Source: Gordionus sp. m RMFG-2023
Lineage: Eukaryota; Nematomorpha; Gordioida; Chordodea; Parachordodidae
NCBI RefSeq assembly: GCF_954871325.1
Contig: NC_088775.1
Span: 66,565,561-66,629,560, forward strand
Reading direction: 5' to 3'
Length of the DNA stretch: 64,000 bases
Part shown: positions 47,160 through 58,200 of the stretch, one piece after another
How positions within the stretch are numbered: position 1 is the stretch's first letter
Layout: each line of letters begins with the position of its first letter
The notes under the pieces: generated by a model
Database searches by the model: none
What the model was told of the DNA's origin: nothing
Seen by the model: only the letters and a program-made list of their open reading frames with translations
Program-made: the position numbers and the translations under genes

Positions 47160-48760
47160 GGAAACCAGGGAAAGATCGATCGAATCGCGAAGCAAATGAT
47201 GAGACAGGATGTAGTTACGGCGCAATGTGTGAAAAATGTCTGTGAGAATCTTGTTATTGATAGTGAAGAGATTAAGGAAGCATTGAAGAAACAATTAATA
47301 GATGATTAAAATGAGTAGGATTAATATGTTCAAAGTGATTAAGTTTAAGTAAGGAGGAAGTTAGGAAAACTTTGAAGAAGCTGAAGAGAGGTAAAGCAGC
47401 AGTCCTAACATGAATGATAACAGACATGATGAAAACAGCGAAAGAAATTGGAGTGAATGACATACCAATGCAATTCTATTTTATGCAAGTGAATAATTCT
47501 AATTTTTAAGGAATTAAGCGAGGCACTAGATTGTGGCTCGTAGGGTGACTGGAATATGGAATGAAAGTTTTCTGGAGAATCAGAGATCAATTGAAAATTG
47601 ATGATCTTTACATCCGGGAAAGAAACAATCAATGCGATTTTCGTAGCAAAACGTAAGACTTATACAAGAAAAGTATCAGGCGAAGAAAAATTCACATTAC
47701 GCATTTAAAGACTTGATGACGTTGGAGAGGGTCTTGCGTGAGGTTGCAAAATAGGCTTGAGAAATCAAGTGCAGAGAATTAGTTGGTTTTGGGAGTGATG
47801 AAAATACACGAGGATACCCGAATAGTTGTTAGGACACATGATGGTGGATAGTGAAAGCTAGAAAATAAAGGTGGGGCTGCTTCAAAGACCAGTCTTAAGT
47901 ACATTATAAATATCATAGTAATTGAAGTGGTGATGAGAGAGAAACGTAAAAGATTCTCATGGGGAGCTAAAGATCTTGTACTGTTGGCAACAAAGATAAT
48001 CATAGGAAAGACAGTTATGAAAGCAAATGGTTTAAAAGTGAGAAGAAAAGATTAAAATGATTGGAGAAGAAAGACCTAGAAATAAGGACGAAACTGGCAT
48101 TTGGCTCTGTGGAGTGCATGGAAAATATGTTGCTATAAATTCAATTCAATGCACTAGCTGTCAGAAATGAGTGCATGTAGTTGTTAGAGAGGAAGCCTGA
48201 TAATAGCAAGTTGAGAACATTCATGAAAGTGATCCATGATAAAAGGTAGATAAGGGTGGTTTAACTATCGGCAATTTAACTACTTTGAAAAATAGGAAAA
48301 TTTTGCTATTTAGGTGACAAGCTAAATGCTGGTTAGAATTTCTAGAAAAATGGTCTATTCTTACAAATAAACAATTATCTCTAATGTTGAAAGAAAAGTT
48401 GATGAAAGCTTTATAATCTGCGGCGGCGAAACATGGGTATTGAAAGCGGCATAAGAAGCTAAATTGGAAAGAACGGAAATGAGAGAAATAAAAAAAGCAA
48501 AGAATCGCGAGAAAGGATTGAAATGGTGATGGGAATAAATAAACAGAAGTGGTGAGCATTTCCAAAGAAGGTCTATTGGGGAAGAGATATATTTTGATGA
48601 AGTAATGGAATCAAGGCCCCGAGACAGGCAAACGACGATGTGAGTGAAAGTGATAACTGATGACATGAGAATAATGGGTCTTACAAATAGCGATGTCCAG
48701 GACTATTAAAAATGGAAAAAATAAATCAGAGGGAATATTGCTTATTGGGTTAAACCTGTT
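47160..48760 (+). pseudogene. RTE-like LINE reverse transcriptase relic
   Basis: Follows a known animal LINE layout across shifting frames: KEEVRKTLKKLKRGKAA (about 47345), MKTAKEIGVND, LEYGMKVFWRI near 47560, a TRIVVRTHDG block near 47815, SWGAKDLVLLATK (catalytic box region, about 47955, YADD not preserved), a CG-type zinc motif remnant near 48110-48165 (NSIQCTAC-like), GGETWVLKAA-EAKLERTEMR near 48420, and DDMRIMGLTNSDVQD near 48660. Dense stops; long dead. Probably the same family as 45480-46200. Confidence 0.65.
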
Positions 48761-49721
48761 TAGTCCCCATTAAACGATAAAGATAAAATTTAATTAATGT
48801 TATTTGAATAAATTTAATTCCTAAGAATAAAATAATAGAAATTAAAATTTTACAAGGCAATATCTAATATAGTTTTTAAAAAAATTTTTAATTAAAATTA
48901 TTATTGATATAATTTATGTGTAATGAATTAAATTTTTAAATTATTTAATATTTTAATATATTTGTAGCTTAATATTATTAATATATTTTATTTTTCTATA
49001 AAAAAGAATTATTCGAATAATTTTATTAAGAATACGAATAGTGGATTTTATTATTGGTAATAATAGTAATAATGCACTATTTGATCCGTATCAGGTTTAA
49101 ATAGATCTGGGACAATCTAGCCAAAAAAATTAAGAAGAAAAGTTTACATGTTTTTTTTTAAAAAATGTCAAATAAAAATTATTAAAAAAAAGGATAAAAT
49201 ATTACTTTCGATATCTGAATTTAAGGTTTCAACAATCTTTAAAAGCTGTGCGTCCTCAAGATTTTCTATAGATTTAAAATAAACTATAAAAAGTTTTAGA
49301 AATTAAAATATCAATTTAGATAAATTAAAACTTTATGAAATCTCAACAGAAAATAAATTGTGACTTTAGCAGTTATCCACATTTAACAAGAAATTTTTTT
49401 TTTAAAAAAAGGCGAAATATTTCGTTCCCAAAATATTACAAGGTAAAAAGAATATATAATCCTAGTTTTCAAAGATTAACAGATTTATTTCCATTACAAA
49501 AGTTTATAGAATCTCTTTTAAATCTTCATATTTTTCTTTTAAAAATTAATGTCGCTTTCGCTAGGGAGGAGCAAAAGCGTATTTCGTACGTCTAAGATAT
49601 TTTCCACTTTATTAATTTATTGAGCACTACTCCAAAATCAAGAAATTTATGGTCCTTGTCACACGTTTAAATGGTAGCGACGGATGTTACTTTCAGAAAT
49701 GCAATAAATAATGATTGTTAT
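48761..49721. other. AT-rich, no recognised gene
   Basis: An 86-codon plus-strand frame at 49335-49595 (basic, Phe/Lys-rich, begins MKSQQKINCDF) is the only sizeable open stretch. I recognise no family and rate it as probable chance. Confidence 0.35.
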
Positions 49722-49965
49722 TTTTATGATTGCATTGTGGTTTAAAATTCTCTAATTTTTTATTTCCCACTTTAATATTTAATGCAAGTTTAAGACACAA
49801 TATTAATAATTATTATTGGTTTATTAAAATTCTCAAAAACTATTAATAAAAATCAACCAAGAACATATATTTCAAACAAAAATAAAATAAGTCTAGTAAT
49901 TTTAACTTTTTTATTAAGTTTTAATATCTTAATCGCGAAAAAATAATTCTTTTAAAATAATATAT
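49722..49965 (+). repeat. direct repeat, left copy (about 245 bp)
   Basis: Shares CCCACTTTAATATTTAAYGC, AAAATAAAATAAGTC and CGCGAAAAAATAATTCTTTT with the copy at 50488-51415. This copy lacks the hAT insertion, so it is the empty counterpart of the site at 50656. Confidence 0.75.
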
Positions 49966-50045
49966 ATAATATAATTCTTTTTTAAAAAAATAAATTCATA
50001 ATAATAATAAAACGAGTAATTCTTTCGATAACATCAACTAACTAT

Positions 50046-50435
50046 TTCAACGCTATTCAGTATCAATGCTTTTCCTACTAATTATTTTTCAAAGTTATTC
50101 CGAATATACAACGCATTTCCTACTAATTAGTTTTCAACGTTATTCAGTATCAATGCTTTTTCTAAATTATTTTTCAAAGTTATTCCGAATATACAACGCA
50201 TTTCCTACTAATTAGTTTTCAACGTTATTCCGTATATAAAACGTTTTCTTACTAATTAGTTTTATTCCGTATATACAACGTTTTTCCTACTAATTAGTTT
50301 ACAACGTTATTCCGCATATATAACACTTTTCCTATTAATTAGTTATCAACGTTTATCCGTATATACAACGCTTTTCCTGCTAATTAGTTTACAACGTTAT
50401 TCCTATATATATAGCTTTTCCTATTAACTAGTTTT
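50046..50435. repeat. minisatellite, about nine units of about 45 bp
   Basis: Units of the form CGTTATTCCGTATATACAACG followed by CTTTTCCTACTAATTAGTTTTCAA, with variants such as ATTCAGTATCAATGC. Alternating variant units in the first half suggest a two-unit expansion. It lies between the two direct repeats. Confidence 0.92.
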
Positions 50436-50487
50436 CAATTTAAAAAAAATATATTATCCCGTACACACTTCTCGTTGGCCACCACTA

Positions 50488-51415
50488 TTATAATTGCGCT
50501 GTGACTAGAAATTCTTTAATTTTTTAACGCCCCACTTTAATATTTAACGCAAGTTCGAGGCGCTATATTAATATTTATATTTCGTTTATTAAAATTTTCA
50601 ACAACTAATTAACATAAAAATAAACGAAGAAAAACAAAAATAAAATAAGTCAAGTTAGAGGTCTGTATTAAATTTAAAAATCATTTATGAAAATATTAAT
50701 AAAAAATTGTTCTTCTGAACTTTTTTGTATATTAAAAATTGTCCTTTTTTGGTATCATAAAAACTTTTTTCTTAAAATAAATAAACTTTTTTATATATAT
50801 TTAAAACTACTTTGGTGGAAACGACAAGAAAAAGATTTGCCAAAGCTATCAAGATTAGCAAGAAAAATATTGGCAATTCCTGCAAGCAGTGCTTCTTCTG
50901 AAAGAGGATTTAGCATTGCTGAAGGTTTTTAGAACAAAGAAGAAAGTGTTTGAATCCAGAAAATGTAGATTCATTATTATTTTTGCATTAAAATTACATA
51001 TAATATCAATTTTATATTTAAATTTTTTTCATAAATATTTTATTTGATCAAATAAATTATCCATAATTTAAATTGAATATTTTTTTATGCTTAATATAGT
51101 AATTTCCTAAATTATAAAACTTTTTGTAGAAGTGTAATGCTGAATTTTTTTTTAATTAGATGCTTAAAAAATTAAAAGAATGGCCATAAATTAAAATTTT
51201 ATAATAGCGGGATTGGGTTAAAAAATTTTTATAAATAATGGGTGGGTGGGTAAAAAAATTTAAACTAATAGGCGGGCTGGGCGGGTTAAATTTTTTCAAA
51301 ACTTTGGATGGGAAGGCTTATGCACCAAAAACTAGCCCAATGCAGACCTCTAAGTCAACTTTTTTTTGTTATGATTTTTATATCCTAATCGCAAAAAAAT
51401 AATTCTTTTAAAATA
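50488..51415 (+). repeat. direct repeat, right copy, interrupted by a hAT
   Basis: Matches 49722-49965 on both sides of the hAT at 50656-51352. Net length without the hAT is about 235 bp. Confidence 0.7.
50656..51352 (+). mobile_element. deleted Ac-like hAT with C-terminal transposase
   Basis: Inverted ends TAGAGGTCTGTATT and complement of TAGAGGTCTGCATT. The 8-bp flanks AGTCAAGT (50648-50655) and AGTCAACT (51353-51360) differ at one base. It encodes a hAT C-terminal block on the plus strand (LSRLARKILAIPASSASSER near 50850, then a shifted NPENVDSLLFLH). Near the right end are GGGCGGG words. Non-autonomous and broken. Confidence 0.85.
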
Positions 51416-51664
51416 ATACTATTAAAAAATATAAGAAATATTAATTTTGCTTAATGACTCAACATAAAATAAAATAACTTTTAAATAAACTAATGACTAT
51501 ACGTACGACAAAAAAAAATATCCCCCCTCCCTCCCCCAAATAATATGAAAGAAGACAAATCTATATCAGTTGTGTCCGTAGGTTTCATTCGATTCAAGGA
51601 TGTCGTAATTACACTTTTGTAATTGCTCTAAATGGTAGGGGGACCAATATATATATATATATAT

Positions 51665-51967
51665 CAGAGGCCTCAGTAAATTTTTTTAAATAAACCCGGG
51701 TCGGGCTCAAAAAAAATTTTGCAGGGCCGAATTTTTTTTTATAATGTAAATCCGGGCCGAAAATTTTAAATCACGCTTTTTATATATGTTATAGATATAT
51801 AAATTAAGATGAGATAAAATAAAATAAAATATATTTAAAAATTGTTGCATCATCTTTATTTAAATTTCACTATATCATTTCAAAAACATTTTGTCTAAAA
51901 AATTTTATACACTACAGCCTTTCTTTTTCAAATCAGGGAGAGGCATTGGGACATCTGCAGGTCTCTA
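51665..51967. mobile_element. Ac-like hAT MITE next to the host gene's 3' end
   Basis: Ends CAGAGGCCTCAGTA (left) and complement of TAGAGACCTGCAGA (right), both flanked by TA-rich DNA (TATATATA). The interior carries CCCGGGTCGGG and GGGCCGA words near the left end. The right edge is about 50 bp beyond the host stop codon. On the gene's strand it contains AATAAA (51860-51855). Confidence 0.7.
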
Positions 51968-52018
51968 ATATATATATAATATTAAATTGCAAATAAAATA
52001 TAATCCATTAATATTTGC

Positions 52019-52248
52019 TTAAAAACCTATATTGGATCTCTGAACAGGGAATACCTCCATCAATTTGGGTCTAAGTGGTGATAAAGGGCTGATCATAGAA
52101 AGGTTATATACTTTTTGGTTGTAGAAAACTTTGGGTTCCGATATTGAAATTGATTTTTCGTAAATACTGCTGTCTAAAATGTCGTTACTAATTACAAAGT
52201 TATTATGGCGGCTAGTGAAACATTTACCATTAGGTACGGATAAAATAT
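52019..52248 (-). CDS. Pix: Pix-like last exon with stop codon
   Basis: 230 nt; acceptor TTGAACAG|A, phase 1 in, TAA at 52021-52019. Encodes about 75 residues with an SPLSPLRPKLMEVFPV stretch near the end. The link to the previous exon rests on phase and on the absence of stops over 75 codons in AT-rich DNA; no homology was recognised here. Confidence 0.65.
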
Positions 52249-55200
52249 CTGTTCAAGGAATGAAGATATTTTAAAAATGTAAATATATTTATATACAGCT
52301 AAAAAATATTCTTTATTTATAATTATAAAATATTTATTTTTTAAGTATTAAAAAATATCAAAAATCCTCTTCTCTAAAATTTCTCATAGGGAAAAATATG
52401 TGAATGCAAATTAATCCATTTTTGACATTTTGTGAAATCTATGTTATTTGAAATAATCAAACTTAATTAAATAATAAAAAAACAGGAGGGGGGGGGGGGG
52501 TAAAAATAAAAAATAAAACTATATTTGGTAGATTCGTTAGCAACATCTTTGATGGCGAAAGACGGAGATGGGGATAGTGTGGTATTGGTGAGAGAGGAGG
52601 ATGACATGTAAAATGTTTCGTAAATGTCCTCTTTATCCTTCATTCCTCCAGGGCTTGAAAACTGAATTTGAGTGTGAGATTTGTTAGAAGCTATTTCTTC
52701 CGGTTTCATTACATTCCCGAGAGAAGGTACTAATTTTTTACGACTTATATTGATCGGTGGTGGTCCTTGATGGCTTATTTCATTGAGGGAAGAACTCACG
52801 TTTGCGGTATTGTCATGATATTTAGTAGTAATTGTTTTTGAATCGCTCTGAATTGAATCAGAAAGAGCAACGTAACTTGATTGTTTAGGCTTGTTGATTT
52901 CTTTTAGAGTGATATTACCGGATTTTATATAAGTCAGCCTTTCGATTCTACCTTCATCATCATTATTTTTAGGAACCAAGTTTTCAATGTTTTTTTGATT
53001 GATAACTGACGCGTCAAACATTTTGGAGACATTTTTGGCTTGAAGTAGGCTCATATTTTCAATAAACCTATCTTTTTCTTTAATATTATTGCATTGGGCT
53101 ATGATAGGATCAATCAAAATTCCTGGGTTTAATAGAATTATTAATGTTGCCTAAAAAAATTCAACGCTAAATTGTTTAATTTATAAAAATATTCCGACCA
53201 ATATCTTTTACTTAATATTTTCAATAAAATTATTGTTAAAAAAAATAAATATAAAAAAAGGCCTACAATATTTGATAGATTTGGTATGGGTAAATAATAT
53301 CAGTATCAGCTAGGAATGAAATGGAAATCACATATAGAGCCGAACCCAAAATTTCTTAAAATAAATAGCAGATTTGTACTATCTTGTAGGTATAAAATAG
53401 ATAGAAAATCTAAAATTGTTATACCAATCAAAATTTTAAAAGAAAATTTATCATCAGCATTTCTATATTTATGTGTCTAAACAGGAATCCGAACTGTTCT
53501 CTATAAAAGTTACGGTTACAGTTTAGTGACATAAAATTATAAAGGTTGTAGTTCAGGTGCATACATTAAAAAAGGTTCTGATTCTGTTATGGTTTTAAAG
53601 TCATATTTTTGGGAGTTTTAGAATATTTGTAATATTTATGTCAAATTTTTCTCGAATAAATTAGATACGCAATTTGGCATAGAGGCTGACTTCAGGCAGT
53701 GGGGCTCGATTGAAATATTTTATAAAACAGATAATATTGGCCCATTAATATTTTACAATATTTCTTTAAAAATTACATCCTGCACAGAAAATTTTACGAG
53801 TCGCCGCTCTGCAACTTGGATAAATTACATATTCCAAAAAAAAACTAAAATTTAAAAATTTATTTATTAAATCCTATCATCTTCTCCATTTAAAAAGCAA
53901 AAAAATGAATCACCATACTAGCAAAATAGAAAAAATCAAGAATTAGGTATATTATAATTAATTACATGATATTACATAAAAAAAAATATATAAATAATTT
54001 TGATATTTTTTATATAATTAAATAAGATTTTGTAATAGTAATTTATTTTAGTCAACCAGTGTAAATTTAATTTTTTTAAAAATAACTATATTGTGAACAT
54101 TATTTTATCATAAAAAGTTTTACTATTATATATATTTTGAATTTAAATGTAATCAAGCAACAAAAAATCAAAATGTTTTAAAATAAAAATATCGCTTATT
54201 TATGTTATAAAAATGAAAGTGATGTGAAAGGATATTTATTAGCTGCAAAATTTAAAAAACTAGCGTATGAAAAAATAATAAAAATTCCTCAGGAAAAGTG
54301 TAATTTATCAAATAAATGGTTTTAATTACATTTTTATATATAAAACAAACGGGAAAGCGATTCAGAAAATATAATATGTTCAGTTCAAGCGATTTGGTAT
54401 AAAGGTTAATTATAGTTAAAAAAATTATAAAGGTGTATTTAGGTATAACGGTTCGATCTTTATGGTCAAATATTATAATACATTTTATTTATAGATATAA
54501 TATTATTTCAATCAATAATGGCTATTTTATATAAATTAAATTTTAAAAATGAAAATCGATTATAAGTTTTCAATATTTCTACTTAACTAACAAAGTCCTT
54601 GGGATTGGACCTTGTTGGTAAGCTATATAACATTCTAGTTTTTTGGGTAAACTTTATTATAAAAGAAGTCCTGGTCAGGTCCGCTATTTAAAATAAGAAT
54701 TATACGCCGAATGCGACTTGTGCAGGACTCTAAATAAAAATATATTATACCTGTAATAATAATAGTTGTATCCTCATTAAAATTTTCAGATACTTTTATG
54801 CTTTCGGTTTTCAATCCTGCTATAGGAATTTTTCCCTATTTAAAAAAATACTTATAATATAATAGCTATCCGCAAGGCTATAAGTTATTAATATCTTAGA
54901 ATAATATGGATTTCATATATAATTGAATGTAATTGAAACATACCTCGTATAAGAAGCCATTTAAGGTAAAGTTGGGGGATATTATCAATAAGGTTTCAGG
55001 AAATAAAACAAAATATTTTTCGTCTTTTTGATTGAATCCATCACAATTCAGATTTTCAGAACTTCTCGAAATTATACTTGCCGTAGTGATGGAAACGATA
55101 TGACCTAGCGCTTTGATGTTCTTGGAAAAATATAAATATTTTTTTAAATTAAATATATAATGTGTTTTTTATTTTAAAATCATTTCCGGTTTTGAGCATT

Positions 55201-58200
55201 ACTGATTTATTTTTACGGTATTCATATTAATTAGATAATATTATATAATCAAATTTAATCATTTCTAAAGCTTAATTATTTCTTGAGTTATACTATAAGT
55301 AAATGAGGTGCATTTCATCACAAAACATGTAAGGAGTTGGGAGATAATTTTTTTGCTATAGTCAAATTAGGAAATTGGAAATTTAATTTTCTAACTTTAT
55401 TTTTTAAGCCTAACCTGGCCCGACCCCAAATTTGGACTGCTAAGGCAGCCCGACACTTTAATTGAAAAATTATTACACACGAATCCCGGAAAAAAAACCT
55501 CAGGAAAAAACCAAAACCTCCGGAAAAAAAACCCTAGTATTTTAGAAAAAAATATTATAGAAATACAATTTAATAATAAATTTTTTATATGCCCCAATTC
55601 ATTACTTAAAGATAACTCATATACCCTCCATAAAAAATTGTTCAAATTGGTACTGGGACAAAAAAATACCAAAATATTTGCAATAAGATCTGTTTATTTT
55701 ATTGAAAAATCATTATTATGTATATACAAATTTAATAATTTCGAATGATAATTATATCGGTTGACATCGAATATTGAAGGAACGCCCTCATAAAATCAGG
55801 AAGACTTCGCACCCCATCACGGTATTCCTCGCAAAGTTTCTTTAACCGAATCTGTGTATTGTAACTCTGCGATTTTGTTTTCGGTGTGCAACTACCTACA
55901 CGCCATCGTTCAAGTTTGGTTTCATCAGTAGCCACCTCGCATTTCATTTTTTCAATCAATACCCAGATTGATGGGTGTTTGTTCCCAACCAGATTAGAAA
56001 AATGATGATTCCAAACTTCGCATTGATTATTTGTGCGTTCTTCGTCGGATAAAGTGCTCTCATTCATGTTCCAAGTTTCTGGAGGAAATCGAGGCCCAAT
56101 TCGACGTGTCTGGGATTGAGAATTGCTTCTTGATACTCCATTGATGTAATTTTTATCGAAATATTCAAGAATATCTTTACCATTGGTAGGAGTAACTTAT
56201 CTCAGCAATGCCATTGCATTGTCCATATCACATAAAGGAACAAAAGCAGGCCGTCCATCATGCAACAAAAGAAGCTTAGGGCTTCATCGGTTCTGTATTG
56301 GCTTTCCAGACCTAGCTTTTGTATTTTCCTATAGGTACTTTGACACAAATGGTAAAAGCATCTACTGATTATGATATGATCTCCTAATTGGAAAAATAAA
56401 TATAAATAATTTAACATATTAATAATCATACCAATGACAATTTTAACCGCGCTCATAGCAAACTTTTCGAAATCCATGTATATATGTAATGGATCAGGAA
56501 ATAAATCCCTTTCTTGATATTTAGACATTAATATTTCGAATATTTTTTCATAAGTATTTTGTGTTTTTTTTTGGAGTACACAATAAACAGCGGTGATAAA
56601 AATATTGTTTATTGATACTCTAATGATATATAATTGTAGAAAATTTTTGGGGGACATGTCAAAATTTCCATCCATATACCATGCTGTTGTATTTGATATT
56701 AAATTCAAGGATTCATCCGTTGCAAACATGGTAATACGTTCTTCAGCAAGTGGGCCATTATCAAATAATTTTCGTTCTGGGAACCACAATTCGCCCAATC
56801 ACCTATAATATTTAAATTTTTATGAAAATATAATTAATTTTATTTATACTAATACCTTCAATAACTAAGTCTTCCAAATTCTCAAGATTTGAAAGATTGC
56901 TCTTTGCCTTATGATTCCTTAGAGTTCTTTTGATTGAATCTTCGGGTATCATGTGTGACTGAACACTTTGAATTAATTTTACAACTTCCTCTGCATAAAT
57001 TTAAAGAGGTTTTTCTAAAGTGTCTGCACATCGCATGTTTGCAACAGATTTCATTACTACTAGTCCATCAAAATTTGATGGATGATTATGAGCTGTTTCA
57101 ACTATCGAATTTTGATTTTCGAGTGTTGATGAAAGTATTGCTCGGAATTTAAAAGATGAATATTTTGAGCAGCGCCATCTTAACTTGTTTAAGCATTTTT
57201 TATGGATGGTATAAGAATAACCTTTAAATATGATTTTTCCAGGACTAATTAGATCCATTAATTTTTTTTAATAAAATATAAATTTTATGACTTAAATATT
57301 ATATTAGTAAATTATCAAATTAAAATACAATAAAAAAAAATTTTGTCTTTATATACCATATAAAGATAATACAAATTATTAATTTCCAATTGTCTAAATA
57401 CCAGGAATTATAACGTTTTCAATTCTGATAAACATTACTAATTCTGCCATGAGAACTCACTTATAAATTTATTTATCAAAATTAATTATTGCTAGGTTAT
57501 ACTAAAAAAATTAAGTGAAAATTGAGAAGAAAAAAATTGAGAAAAGATCAGAAAAATAAAGATTTAAAATGACTTAAAGCAAAAAAGGGAAGAATAATAT
57601 AAATTAAGAAAAAAATTTAAGAAAATTTTTTTAAAAATAGCGATTTTCTTTTTTTTGAATTGGAATTTTCCAGGGGTTTTTTTTCCTATTACCATTACAC
57701 ACACTCTTATACATTAAAATTAAATAAAAATCACCAATTGTTTTGTCACTAACCCAGTCATGTTCTAATTATATTTTATAATATCCTCTAACCCAAATAT
57801 TGATTACAACTGAAAGGTCAAAAATGAGAGCACCATAATTTTTCTGATTTTCACTTTATCCCAATAATTATTTCTACCAATGGGTCCCTAGGACCCCTAG
57901 GCTATTATTTTTTTATGATTTTAGGTAAAAAAAATTCTCAAATTAATAGTGATCATTGATCCTCTTTTAAAATGTCACAATCAACTCAAATCGTCGTGTT
58001 CCGAGGCAGTTTCCTCAGATCTCAATGAGTTTTTTTGCCCCCTCCCCCCCTATATGTTATGATTTTAAAAAAATATATAGCTCTGATTTTGACTTTTTAA
58101 ATTAAGAGAAAATAAAATAATATTTTCTATTTCATTTTTTAGATTTTTCAAGCCTGAGTTAGGCAGGATTTAAAAAAAGTAATCCTGAGCCCCATCCAAA

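Noticed and set aside
47272-48666. Several minus-strand open frames of 63-114 codons
   Set aside because: Antisense to the RTE-like LINE relic; composition is that of complemented Lys/Glu-rich coding DNA.
52169-52278. Plus-strand 35-codon frame beginning near ATGTCGTTACTAATTAC, possible mitochondrial-targeting exon
   Set aside because: It is antisense to the last Pix-like exon, which has longer open reading and matching splice phase.
57885-57905. GGGTCCCTAGGACCCCTAGG palindrome as a regulatory site
   Set aside because: Isolated imperfect palindrome in an intron with no supporting context.
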